This document shows positions 32,356 through 44,601 of a stretch of DNA of 64,000 bases, in pieces. The stretch covers positions 3,348,001 through 3,412,000 of the forward strand of contig KQ964246.1 in assembly GCA_001566295.1 (NCBI GenBank). The letters run 5' to 3'. The position numbers and the translations under genes were made by a program. Every line of letters starts with the position of its first letter. Positions within the stretch are counted from its first letter, which is position 1. The notes beneath the pieces were generated by a model. The model had not been told where the DNA came from and did no database searches. It worked only from the letters and a program-made list of their open reading frames with translations. Origin of the DNA: Microdochium bolleyi. Lineage: Eukaryota > Ascomycota > Sordariomycetes > Xylariales > Microdochiaceae.

Positions 32356-35300
32356 ATGGACACCCCCGTGGCCGGGATCGACCCCGAACATGGTGGTCTA
32401 CGAACATCTTCTGCTACCGGCACACCATTTCAAGTCACAGACTCCTCGGCCCGGGCAAGCACGAGCACTCCCTACCCGTCCCGACACAAGCCCAGCTCGA
32501 GACCTTCCACAAGCCTGTCGCAGCAGACGGGATCGCGCTACCAGTCCAGCATGACTCCTGGCCGACGATCGCGAGCAAATTCTTCTGTCTGGGGTGGCGA
32601 GCAGCACCAAGTTGTATGTGCCATTAGTGAGTCCCGTGGCATATCGCCCACCATCGGCCTGGCTTTGGTCAACATATCAACAAACGAGGCCATCTTGAGC
32701 CAGATCTGTGACACACAGTTCTACTTCAAGACAATCACGAAGCTTCAAGCTTACTGTCCGCGCAATATTCTGATGATCAACACATCGTCCACACAAGCCC
32801 AAAAATCGAGGCTCTCTGTAATCCTTGAGCATGATCCTCGGCTGTGTCATATCACTGTTGAGAATCTGGACAGGAAATACTGGTCAGAAACTGTGGGTCT
32901 TGAATACATCCAGACACTCGCCTCCAGGGATGATCTAGAAGCCATCAAGGTCGCCATCCAGGGCAATTTCTACGCAACCTGCGCATTTGCAGCAGTAAGT
33001 GCACCTCAGTGCCGTTGATTGGTGATACAGTACTCTGACACACTCGAACCAAAGGCTGTCAAATATGTAGAGCTGTCCTGTCGTATATCCATCGCTCCGC
33101 ATACTCTGCGCATCAGGTATCAGCCATCGGAACACACGATGATGATCGATGCTTCGACTATCCATTCTCTTGAGTTAATCCAGAATGTCCAGAACCCCAG
33201 GTCGAAGGATTCTCTCTACGGTCTCTTGAATGAGACGGTCACGCCTATGGGATCACGATTGCTACGCAGCACGATACTTCAGCCATCAACACAAGTTGAG
33301 AGCGTGTTGATTCCCCGGTACGATGCTGTGCAAGAGCTGGCTATGAAAGAAGACATGTTCTTCGAAGTTCGAAAAGGTGATTTTCACTCACTTGGGCATC
33401 GAAAAACACACAGTACTGATGGAACCAGCACTGAACGGATTCCAAGACGTTGAAAAGCTGTTGACATCGGTGAGAAACTTGACCCTACTTGCGGCGTTCG
33501 CCACCAGCTAAACAAGCCACAGCTAGTGATCGTACCACAGAACACCTCTATCGTGGCTTCCGAAGTGGCCATAGACAATGTCCTGAGCATCAAGGCTTTT
33601 GTCCTAGATGTTGAGCCTCTTTATGAGTCCTTGCTGGGTGCCCGATCTAGCCTACTTGTTCGCATTCGCGACTTGTGCCGGATGGAACTGGTCCAGCCGG
33701 TCATCGATCTGATCCGACAGACGATCAACGACGATGTCACAATGATGAAAACACCTCTCGACCGTCGCAACCAGCGGAGCTATGCTGTCAGGGTGAGTTG
33801 CAGGTCCTAAACCATGATAGTTGGAGCTCGCTGATCGCTTGATAGACTGGTGTGCATGGGCTCTTGGACGTGGCTCGGCAGACCTACAAAGAGGGAACGG
33901 AAGATGTATATCAGCTTGTCGATGACATCAACAGTGAGTCATTTCTTTCCTTATACCACCACTCATTCTCCGAAAAACACTAACGTCGGGTCCAGAAACA
34001 CATGAGACCGATGCGGAAGTCAAGTTTGACGAACGACGCTGCTTCTGGCTGCGTTTAAGGCGCGCCGATTTCGAAAACAAGCCACTCCCAGACATTTTCA
34101 TCAACGTGACAACAAAGGGAACATGGATTGAGTGCCAGACCATGTCTCTGATTCAGTTGAGCAATCGAGTTGCCGACTCACACAATGAGGCAGTCATGCT
34201 GAGTGATCAAATTGTGCAGCATCTCATTGACAAACTCTTGGATCACGTTCCTAGCCTCTTCCGAATGTGCGAGGGCATCGGCCTTCTCGACATGATCTCG
34301 GCATTTTGCCAGGCCGCGACGATCCGAGATTACGTACGCCCTGAAGTGAATGACACTATAGCGCTCAAGCATGCGCGACACCCCATATGTGAGAGGGTAA
34401 GCCTCTCACCACCACCAGCATTGCATAATTAACTCTCATGGATTTCTTTCTTTGCCCAACAGGTAAATCCGGACAAGTTCGTCCCCAATGACGTTTTCGC
34501 CAACGAGCAGCATCGCTTCCAGATCATTACCGGATGTAACATGAGCGGCAAGAGCACATACATCCGCATGGTGGCATTGATCCAGGTGATGGCTCAGATG
34601 GGCTCGTTCGTTCCTGCAGAGTACGCTGCCATGCCGATGATCCATCAACTCTTCGTCCGCATGTCTACCGACGACAGCATCGAGGCAAATATGTCGACTT
34701 TCTCGCTCGAAATGCGTGAAATGGCATTCATATTGAGGTGCGTACTCGGGAAACAGTGCAACAACTGCGGGACAATATTGAGCCTAGCAACAGGAACGTT
34801 GACCGCACAACACTGGCTATCGTGGACGAGCTTGGAAGGGCGACGAGCACCCGCGACGGACTAGCCGTCGCCATTGCGATCTCCGAAGCGCTCTTGCAAA
34901 GCGGTTCTATCGTATGGTTCGCCACCCACTTCCATCAACTAGGTGTGTACCACTTGCGATGGCACTTGTTTTGCACAGCGCTACTTGACCAGACTTTCAT
35001 GACCAACGTCGAAATGCAGCTCGAATTCTGGGAAGTCGGCCAGGCGTGCTCAATTTGCACCTAAGTACGACGATCTCGAGCACAAGCGAGCACGACGGCA
35101 AGATGACGATGCTCTACAAAGTCAACTCCGGTACTGTTCAGGAAACACGCTACGGTATCAAGTTGGCACGAGCAATAGGCCTGCCACAGAGATTCGTAGA
35201 TGTCGCTGAAGATGTCGCACAGAAGCTCGAAGCAGAGAACGAGAGTAAAAAAGAAAAGAGCCAGCACCAAAAACTCTTCAAAAGACGCCGCCTGATTTTG

Positions 35301-35459
35301 AATCTCGAAGAGACCCTTTCCCAGCTGCGTACTGCTGATATGGACAACAATGCCTTGCGTAGCTACCTCGAGAAGCTCCAAGATGAGTTCGTGCGGAGGA
35401 TGGAGGTGATCAATTCAAGCCACAGCTCTGTTAATGACTATTCTGGCTCAAAAGGGTGA
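32356..35459 (+). CDS. MSH4: Meiotic MutS homolog MSH4
   Basis: Nine exons give 874 aa: 32356-32994, 33055-33376, 33429-33469, 33523-33792, 33846-33933, 33996-34396, 34463-34737, 34794-34942 and 35020-35459. All introns are GT-AG, 52-77 nt, and phases agree. The protein lacks the mismatch-binding domain I, as is usual for MSH4. It starts with about 90 disordered residues, then the connector, the core (TMMIDASTIHSLEL in the MutS III region) and the ATPase, with Walker A GCNMSGKST (K617) and Walker B VDELGRATSTRDG (D690). MSH4 works with MSH5 to stabilise Holliday junctions and promote crossovers in meiosis. The last intron has three possible acceptors; the one ending at 35019 was chosen because it restores HQLARILGSRPGVLNLH. 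The start at 32356 is the first ATG in frame. Confidence 0.95.
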
Positions 35460-37657
35460 GGTGAACCGTAGCCAGTAGATGACCAGAGATGGCTAGCCGT
35501 GGCAGGGCTATGCAGAACCCCCTCCATCAGTCAAGGTTTAAAGCGGCAAGTGAAATCAGCTGTGTTCTAACCTCAGAGCTCCTATGCCCTGGAACAACTC
35601 AGCTCAAGACAGGCTAGCTTTCAGGTAGCTCAAGTTGGTGCATCGGACTCGTCGAGTCTCGCTCAAGGAAGAAAAGAACACGGCTTGGCCAAGAAACTTG
35701 TTCCTGCCAAACTTGTGACAAGGCCTGTACCGCGCGCTGCCTGGTGGTACCCCGCACGCCAAGTCGGCGAAGGCCTAATCCGTGGTGATGTTTGGCATAT
35801 GTGCATGACAGATAGCAGACTATTCAGATGTCATGATTATGTTGATTTCCGTGTGGCAAATTGGCTCAGACGTGAAGGTAAGATAGCAATGCTGTTGCCG
35901 CATTGCCGTTGCATTGTCTGAGGGCTTGAAGATGCTGCTGTGCATATTGGAATAAACCATATCAGAAAGGCCAGCGCAAGCACTGAGACAACAGGAATTC
36001 TCCACCAGTCTCGAGACGCGGGTTCTGTTGGTAGATTGTTTTCATTGTCGTGTACTCTGTGGTAGAGCGGCCGTCACTACTACCGAAGGCCACTGCACAG
36101 AGGGTTCGTTTCAGCAGTGCTATATTTGTGAAGGATAAAGCAGTGACCTCCAAACACATAGGTTCCGGTGATTAGAGGAGTGCCTGATTTGAATGCTAGA
36201 GTCGCAGAACACAGCCAATATGGGCAAGAAACGAAAAAAGCACATTTCCACCACTGAGCTTCGGGTGGAGTTCCCAAGTGTCTGAGTGAGAAGGCCACCG
36301 AGATTCCGTCGACAATGCAGATTATAATGGCAACCCTTGGCGCGACCCCTCGCATTCGAGCAATCCTCGTGCTCCCTTGAGTCTGTGCAACCTGAGTGGC
36401 AAGCTGGAGTCGAGAACAGCCTCGGCCCAACAAGTCGATGCACCACCAACTCGATGCTGCCAAGCACGATGGCGCACATCGTACAACCACGACCATGGCT
36501 CTGGCCTCAAACTCAAACGACTCTCCGCCGGGCCTTGGGTGACGCATCGGGTGGTCTTGTCGTTCAGACACTCACACACACGCGCGTGCCCGCGCCACAA
36601 TACCAAGGGTCTTGGAAGATTAGGGGGGTCAGCTCACCGACAGCATGGTCCATGCCAGCAGCCCGTTGTCCCTTGTCTTATCTAGCCATAAGTGCCGTGC
36701 CGTGTTGAGGCTGAAAAAGCGGCTCAGGCCAATCTTATGTCTCGATTTGTGGTCAAGCGCATGAAGCTGGGCGACACGGCTCCGTGCGCCGGAGCCAGCT
36801 GGCTGTCTCAGTCCAGGTGCCCCGTCCCAGCTCGACAAAGTGTTCCGTAGAGCATGTGCGGTGTGCCTGTAAGGGGCTCTTATTGCATGCTACATATGCT
36901 GTGTAAGTTAGACCTGGCAGCGGTGCGTTGTCCCATCGCTGCAAGTCACTTACTCTGCAAGGGAAGCTGGACGCGAAGGATCGTGTGACGAAGCTGGTCC
37001 AGTGCCAAGGGCTTGGCTGAGAAGCTATTAGAGGACAAATCCGGGGGTGGACCTCGCATGGTTGGTTAACAAGAGGTAAGGGCGGCAAGACGACTGCTGT
37101 CGCCAAGTCTGGAGTTGGAGAAGGAACTGAACCTTTTCAGCTTGGGACGAGGAGAAACCATGTCTTGGGTCTGAAGACTTGGATATCTTTGGGTTTGGTC
37201 TCTCTCGGCTGGGGCGAGATCTGGGCCTCTGCAGCTTACACGCGGGGTGTATAAAAGGCAGAATGCCGTCTCTGCAAGGAGTCGGAGTTCGAAGGCACGA
37301 CAAGGGGCACGGGGACCATCACCGCCGAATCGCATACACCCTAGCCGGGAGGTAAATCTGAATAAAGTAACGATCCTCCATTTTCTTTCTCTTTACGGCG
37401 CTCCCGCCTCACCGTCTCTGTCTAATTCCACACAAGTACTCCGTGATTGGAAACGCACCGTCTTGTATTTATCGCGGACTCATCCGCCCCCGAAGCTTTT
37501 GGTCATACGTACTTGATCGCTGACTCCGTCCTCGTTGTTGCCGCTCATTAGGAGTTTCGATATTACCTATCATTGCGGCAATCAGCTTCTGCTCGTGCCA
37601 AGCTATTTTTCTCGGACACGCCCCTGAGGCCCTGGTCTTACGTCTCGACTTCGCAGA
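35460..37657. other. Intergenic, 2.2 kb, promoter side of the MFS gene
   Basis: No gene is supported. It contains an AATAAA near 35951 that could serve the MSH4 transcript, an alternating purine-pyrimidine stretch CACACACACGCGCGTGC near 36573-36589, a TATA box at 37250 and a uORF at 37263-37355. GATA-type sites (HGATAR, read on the minus strand) lie at 37469-37474 and 37567-37572. A minus-strand frame at 36080-36571 has hydrophobic parts but no family resemblance. Confidence 0.45.
37250..37257 (+). promoter_or_regulatory. TATA box
   Basis: TATAAAAG is a canonical TATA box about 400 bp upstream of the MFS symporter ATG. It implies a leader of roughly 370 nt, or a leader intron. A 30-codon uORF at 37263-37355 starts so close to the box that it may lie upstream of the transcription start. 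Confidence 0.45.
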
Positions 37658-39927
37658 ATGTCGAATCCAGTTCAGGCGACCGACACGGTGCCGTCAGAGA
37701 AGGAGCAGGACCTTCACGTCGAGAATGTCAATACTGCCGAAAGCGCTGGCAGCCAGGATCGTACTCCAATTGACGACGAGGATGCTCGCAAGATTGCCTT
37801 GAGAGCCAAGTAAGTGATAGAAACAACCCCCCGACCAGCGGCACAACAAATGTGCTCGTAGGAAGCCGCTGTCCATTGGATATCACTAAAAGTGTGTACT
37901 GACACAAATCCACAGGCGCAAAGTCGACTGGCGTCTCATTCCAGTCTTGGGTGGTAAGAACGACCGCCCGCGCAGCATGGACAGCCGTAACTGACATCCC
38001 AAAATAGCCTGTTATGCCATTAGTGGTATCGATCGGATCAACGTATGTGCAGATGCTACCTTTTCCAAGTGCAGCGTCTGGCTCGGCATCAGAGAACCCG
38101 AACTAACACTTGTGATTTTGCTCGCCCGTAGATCTCGGCCGCCAAGATCGCCGGCCTTGACCGCGAACTCGGTCTGAATCAGGGGAACCGTTACTCGATC
38201 GCCTTGCTTGTCTTTTTCCTGACATATTTCTTGTTCGAGATCCCGAGCAATATCGTGCTGCGCAAGGTCGGCGCGAGCAACTGGCTGTCGTTCCTCTGCT
38301 TCTCCTGGGGTGTGGTCACAGTCGGCTGTGGATTCTCCAAGTACTGGACTGTAAGTCACATACTGGGCTGTTTGACATCTCGTGTGTTGGATATTTCAGA
38401 AAGTATCGCGGCTGACTTTGGCACTTACAGGATGTTGTTGTTTGCCGACTTCTCCTTGGTCTTTTCGAGGCTGGCTTCTTCCCTGGCTCGGTGTACCTGA
38501 TCAGCTGCTGGTATACCAGATACCAGATCCAGAAGAGGCTCGCTGTCTTCTACTCGATCAACATTCTGGCCGTCGGCTTTGGCAGTATCCTTGCGTACGG
38601 CATCATGCAGCTCAATGGCAAGGCCGGCTATCTGGCCTGGAGATGGTGGGTGTCGCCGCTCCATAGCAACCTCGGATAAGTACCATGCTGATTCAAGTTG
38701 TGTCTGTGCAGGATCTTTATCATCAACGGGCTGATGACGATCTTCCTCGCCATCGTGGCCAAGATTGGCATCATCGACTTCCCAGACAAAGTCCACCTCT
38801 CGAGACGGCCTTACCTCACCCCAGCTGAAGTCAAATCCATCACCGACCAGCTGGAGATCGATAGACAGGATGCCGAGTACGACCCCTTGACCATGGCGAA
38901 GCTGGCGAGTGCGCTATCGCGCTGGCAGCTGTGGCTCTAGTGAGTATTGCACCTTCCCGTCCCAGACCGTGCGCCTGTCTAGAAAGGGTAGCGATATCCT
39001 CAGAAAACCGGTTGCTAAAAAGCCAATGCAGCTCAATCATCTTCATGTGCATCACATCTGTTGGTAAGTGCCCCTTCACCAGTGAACAGGTGTGTTGGGC
39101 AGACATAGAGACACGAAAACAATGAGCTAACAACAACGCCACCCCACGACCAGTGTACTGCCTCGCGTTCTTCATTCCCATCATCATCGCCGGCATGGGC
39201 TACGACGTAGGCACGACCTTCCTCATGGCCGCCCCTCCCGCCTGCGCCGCCGTTCCCTGGGTCATGTTTGTCTCGTGGGCTGCCGACAAGTGGAGGATGC
39301 GTGCCCCCTGGGTCGCTGCGCAAGCGGCCGCCAGCATCGTCGGGTTGCTCATCGTCGGCTACGCGTCCCAGAACAACGTGCGGTACTTTGGCCTGATGAT
39401 GTGCACGGGAGCCGCCAACGGCAACATTCCGACCGCTCTCGCGTGGCAGGCGAACAACATCCGTGGCCAGAGCCTGAGAATGTGAGTGGTGACAGGTTTT
39501 CTACTACCCTCCCCAAATCCAGAGAAGTGATATCTTTAGGGAACAATTTGTGCTAACAGCTTTTGGGTGGATCGCAGGGTTGCTTCGGGTCTGCAGGTTG
39601 GTTTCGGCGCGATCGGCGGCATCTACGCAAGCACCGTCATGCAGGAGAAGGACGCGCCTTTGTACAGGAATGGCCTGTGGGCAGTTTGTGTAAGTCTAGC
39701 CACGCCTCACGCTTGCTTTCCTTTCATGTTGAATTGATGGTCGCTCAGGTCTTCAACTTCACATGCCGAACCCAGCTAACAACCACCACCATTGGCAACA
39801 GGCTACCCAATTCTTCATCATCCTGGCCGTGGTCGTTCTGTGTCTTGTGTACCGAGTCAAGAATAAGAAGGCCGACAGGGGCGAGATCGTCCTCGAAGGC
39901 TCGAGCGAGTTCAGGTACACTTTTTAA
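37658..39927 (+). CDS. MFS transporter, anion:cation symporter (Dal5/Tna1-like)
   Basis: Ten exons give 494 aa: 37658-37809, 37916-37953, 38008-38042, 38132-38350, 38431-38645, 38712-38939, 39032-39063, 39154-39481, 39578-39689 and 39802-39927. Phases agree at every junction. The protein shows about 12 hydrophobic segments. The ACS-family signature near the first helix is RLIPVLGACYAISGIDRINI, followed by KIAGLDRELGL and the helix 4-5 motif GLFEAGFFPGSVYLISCWY. Family members import allantoate, nicotinate, pantothenate, biotin or related organic anions with protons across the plasma membrane. The specific substrate is not readable. Two GATA-type sites 90-190 bp upstream would suit nitrogen regulation, but such hexamers are frequent by chance. 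Confidence 0.92.
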
Positions 39928-41591
39928 TCGGCGAACAATAACGACGACGGCGTTCCTTCTTTAATCGGCCCTGGGGGAAAGAGGTAGGTCGGGCTTCCTT
40001 GCGTGGCGCACTCGATCTTGCTTCCGTGGTCTTGCCTGCCTCAGTCTCGGCTTACCTCAATCGCATGTTTCGACGTGGACGAGAGACTTTGTGTGTCAAA
40101 CATGTCTGGCAACCCTGAACTTCCAGTCTTATCTATCCTGCAAATCAGACGAGACTCCTCAAACCACTTCTGCAGTTGATTGATGTAACTATGGTTTAGA
40201 ACGAACCCGGAATTCACTAGCTGTGATTGAGATCGAAAATCATGGGCAGTAGTACTCGCTGACTCGCACAATTGTGACACCAAGAGTGGCACGTCCAGTA
40301 TCTACATTCAAAACAACAGACTCTTGACTCTGAACGATACTTGACGGCATTATATCCAGAACAAGGAGAAGCATTGAGGTTTCGAAGTACGCGGTAAACC
40401 CCAGGCACACCGATACGCAGACTCTGTGCTTCCCCGAACCGGGCAAAGACAGTCTTTCAACAAGGTCAACTCCTTACTTCCGAGCCCAAGAACAACGTAC
40501 TACCTGCAGTGTCACATGGCTCTCTCGTAATTTTCCAACGATTTATATCGGACATAGATATATTACTTAGAATCGGCCAATTTAGTCGTGATTACCTTGA
40601 ATTATGCAGAGCAGTATTAGCCAGATAGGAATCGATTAGAAATTTTCAAGGCAATAAATTCGAATGCACTATCGTTGGGAAGACGGCGGGTATCTGCCTC
40701 GGTTTCATGGCTATTACTAGCCGTACTCGAACACCTCTAAGCTATATCTCCCCAACTGTTCAATAAAATGAGCCGATACCACATGCTTGACCGATGTCGT
40801 CGCCGATACTCCGCCCGAGGGTAGCATCCAACCGTCGAGCCCGAATGAGTGTCCTGGCAAGGGCGTGAGAAAGTGGCCGAACTGTCGTCATTGGCACATG
40901 CACGCCCTTCATGCTCAACCACCATTGTCAGGTTTTCACGATGTAATATCGCACTGTCTGCTCCCATCAAATGGGCTCGGCACGGCAAAATCCGCCATTA
41001 CTTCCCATACTCCACATGTCTACGGACACCTTTGAATGTGACGCATGAGATGATGAATGATCTCCACAGGGCATACTGATGCTCGGCTGCGCCTGATACT
41101 TCTTGTTTCGGTATATTCTGCGCGGCCGAGGCTTGGAAAGGGGGACTACAGCCCTGGTTGCTTCGCGGCATCACCTCGCTGGGTTACCGTTCCCAAACAA
41201 ACAAACAAGCCAGATCGCAGTAGTCGCGGCAAGGGTGCCGTACGTATATGCAAGGTGCTTATGGAAGACCCTGGAAAAACCATGTTTTTGGGAGCGGAAC
41301 GGGAAACCCCACATGGGATGATTCCCCCACCACGCCGCCGTCATCGGAGCTTACGCCCTTCGCTCAATTTTGAGAGCCCGGACTACCGAGCGCGAGCTCT
41401 GACGATTCATGCCCAAAGTCTAGCTTAAAGCACGAGAGAGCCTGCTGCGACCTCTAGCCATCTGTTCAATTCCTCCTCCCGGCTCGGTCAACAAACAAAA
41501 AATCGCCAATTGAGCTCTGCGACTGACGCAATCACATCACATCACAACGACATCGAATCACAGTTGCATCGTTGCCCGGCAAGCACTCACC
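39928..41591. other. Intergenic, 1.7 kb, with an AT-rich patch
   Basis: The patch at about 40520-40690 is clearly AT-rich compared with its surroundings and has no open reading frame. The rest shows nothing I can name. It includes the promoter of the aminotransferase gene. Confidence 0.4.
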
Positions 41592-42993
41592 ATGGCTGCC
41601 TTCCCTCCCCCGCCAGTCAACACCATTGACTGGTCCAATGTCGGATTCCGGGTCCGCGAAGGTATGTCGTGCACTCCAATGGCTTAATCTGGTCCTTCTG
41701 CGGTCCGGGAGATCTTCTTCAGAGCCCGAGCGGTCCAAGCTAACACCATGCCTTACAATAGTCAATGGCCACATCGAATCGACCTACACGAAGCAGACGG
41801 GCAAGTGGTCTCCGCTGCGCTTCGTGACCGACCCCTTCATGCGCATCCACGGCATGGCCCCAGCCCTCAACTACGGGCAGCAGGCCTACGAAGGGCTCAA
41901 AGCCTTCCGCAACCCCGAGGGCAACATCCAGATCTTCCGCCCGGACCGCAACGCCGCCCGCCTGCAGCACTCGGCGTCCTACATCTCCATTCCCCCGGTC
42001 CCGACCGAGCTCTTCCTCGACGCTGTCAAGGCCGCCGTCTCGCTCAATGCGGCCTACGTCCCGCCCCACGAGACGGGCGCCGCCATGTACATCCGGCCCC
42101 AGATCTACGGCTCGAGCGCGCAGCTCGGCCTGAGCCCGCCCGAGGAGTACACCTTTGCCGTCTTCGTCCTGCCCACGGGCGTCTACCACGGTACGCACCC
42201 GGTCAAGGCCCTGATTCTGGACGACTTTGACCGCGCTGCGCCCAACGGCGTCGGCAGCGCGAAAGTGGGTGGCAACTACGCGCCCGTCCTGCGCCACAGC
42301 GACCGGGCCCGCGAGCAAGGATACGGCATCACGCTGCACCTCGACAGCGCAACGCACACCGAGGTCGACGAGTTCAGCACGAGCGGCTTCATCGGCGCCA
42401 TCGTCGAGGGCGAGAGCGTCACACTCGTCGTGCCCGACTCGCACAACGTCATCCAGAGCGTGACGTCTGAGAGCATCACCGAGATTGGCAAGAGCTTCGG
42501 CTGGAAGGTCGAGCGCAGGTCGGTGAGTACAATCCGCGCGCCTAACCCCAGCCGGTTCATGAGATGAAGTCGTCGAGCGAGGAACGGAAGCTAACCTGTC
42601 TCGCGACCGTGATAGATCAAGTACACCGAGTTCCCTCAGTTCTCCGAGGTCATGGCTGCAGGCACCGCCGCAGCCCTCGTGCCTATCCGGTCCATCACGC
42701 GCAAGTCGGACCCGTCGGCCGCGGGCTCCATCTCGTCGTCGGCCGCGGGCAAGCACGAGCGCATCAGCAGCGACGCGGGCTCCGAGACGGTGACGTTCCT
42801 GCCGGAGAGCCAGGAGGAGGCCGGCCCGATCTGCTCGAAGCTCATCGCACAGCTCCAGGGCATCCAGCTCGGCCGGGTCGAGGACCAGTTCGGCTGGAAC
42901 TTTGCTGTGTCGCGCGAGGACGGCACCAAGGTGGTGGGCGAGGCGGGCAATGCGGACTCGGCCAATGGGCAGACTATCGACCAGCTGGATTAG
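41592..42993 (+). CDS. Branched-chain amino acid aminotransferase-like (PLP class IV)
   Basis: Three exons, 41592-41661, 41762-42522 and 42616-42993, give 402 aa, all junctions in phase. The fold-type IV signature is clear: GMAPALNYGQQAYEGLKAFR near the N-terminus, YIRPQIYGS in the middle, and the PLP-binding lysine at K191 in GSAKVGGNYAP. A C-terminal motif TEFPQFSEVMAAGTAAAL matches the family's glycine/threonine phosphate-binding loop. The enzyme should interconvert branched-chain amino acids and 2-oxoacids. The sequence style (RIHGMAPALNYGQQ) is closer to the fungal side branch that includes secondary-metabolite aminotransferases than to canonical mitochondrial BCATs, and no mitochondrial targeting peptide is seen. 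A Ser/Ala-rich insert occupies about residues 310-340. The exact substrate is uncertain. Confidence 0.9.
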
Positions 42994-44601
42994 GGTGGCA
43001 GAAACTTACCAGTGACATGCAGGAAAAGCAGAAAAATAATAGTGATGTTGAAGGATGTACAATGCAACGAGGATGGTGAAGATTAGGTTGAAATAACCCA
43101 AGCTGGACCCCTAGAAGTGTTCCGCATCCGCATCGATGCTGGCAGTCTTCATGTGCATTGCACCTTCCCGTTCTGGCATTCCGGCCGCATCCTTTCCAAG
43201 GTCCCTGTCTCAGCATCAGCAGTCTAGACTCCAGATGCCGCGCTGACCAGGGTTCAGTTTAATCTTCTGCCGCGGGGAGAGGAGGCGGGACGGCTGCTTC
43301 CTTGCATCGGGGGCGGAGAGTCTAGACATCCCCACGGATGAGCGTCGGCTTCTCACCTCAAACCACGAACGAACACAGCACTACACAGATCACGGCAATC
43401 GACCACGTCAAGCGTTGACGTGGTCATGTCTCCACTCCCCTTGTATTCTACACGCCGCGACCACTCATGGCAGGGCCCGCAAACTTGGAGATTAGCTCGT
43501 GGTGGAGAATTTGGGAGCGAGAACGTGATATGTATGTTGCGAGGAGCCACCAGCAGAGCCGGGCAGGCTGGCGGCGAGTGGCCGTGGCTCGTGTTGTGTC
43601 AAGGACGATGTGGCAGAAGGGGCACCTGCAGCGGTAGTTCCTGGGCATGCATGGGAGATGGTTGCAGGTTCTCCAGCTGATCCGGGTTTGTCGCGGTAAA
43701 GTCGGGATTTCTTTTGCCAACCCTACCGTGCGCGGACGATGCGGCTTGGCGGAGGATTGTTGCCTCTCTGGTGCAGCGGTGGTGGCTTCCCGCCGGCGGA
43801 GGCGGGGCGGGGGTGAAGACTGAAGGCTGGCTGTCCGGTTGTGGCGGCCGCCAGACTCGACCACAGGGACTCATCCGGCTGGTCGGGGGGGATAAGCATG
43901 TGTCAAGGCAGTGGCAGAAGTTGTCATGATGGTTGCATGCTGGACAGGTTGTCATGGGACGATCGTCTTAGAAAGGAGGATCGGCATGCTAATTCTCCCT
44001 GCTGAAATGTTCCCGAGGGTTGCCATGCAGCGGACAAACAAGCAGTGACAAGCACCACCCGCACCCGTTGGTGGCCCCAGGCCTCGGGGTGGGGGACCCT
44101 GTCGGGGCCTGGCTCGCCTGTTTCTGGCGCCCTCGGCTGCCTGCGGACCCCTGGCGGGTGAGGAATTAATGACCCTGTCACGGGCAGGCTCCACCACCGC
44201 CGCGACACTGCCCCCCTTCCGCGGCTTTGCCCTGTCATCACGGCGGCGGCCTTTCTCGAGCTGTCGATGCATGTGCTCTCGGATCCTCATCTACTCATTA
44301 CTCCGTCCTTTCACTCACCCATTCGCTCATTCATATCATACGCCTCGTAGACGCCCGCCAGTCTGTCTTCCTGCTCCTTCGCGACCTCAACTCCTTGCGC
44401 GGCTTCCGCTCCGACGTCATTCCGCCAACTCGTTGCACACGGCTGCAGTTCCTCATGTATCCCCTCGCCTAGCCGCGCGACCGGGCCACCCTCTGCGCCA
44501 TTCCCCTGCACAACACCACACGGCCGGCGCATCTGCCTTCTTAGCTGCAGGCACTTTCCCCAACGGCCTGCCAGGCCTCTGTCCGGCCGTCTCCCTCATA
44601 T
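42994..44601. other. Intergenic, 1.6 kb
   Basis: The right part (44280-44600) is a CT-rich leader typical of a fungal transcription start region for the HAK gene. A minus-strand frame at 43599-43955 starts with a Cys/His-rich segment (C4-x2-C7, H9, H10, C14, C16, C20), but I could not connect it to a convincing gene. Confidence 0.4.

Noticed and set aside
36080..36571. Minus-strand 163-codon frame with hydrophobic segments
   Set aside because: No recognisable family, no neighbouring exons, and overlapping open frames on the other strand.
41740..42756. 338-codon minus-strand frame opposite the aminotransferase
   Set aside because: It is the antisense of a gene with clear PLP motifs and crosses two of its introns.
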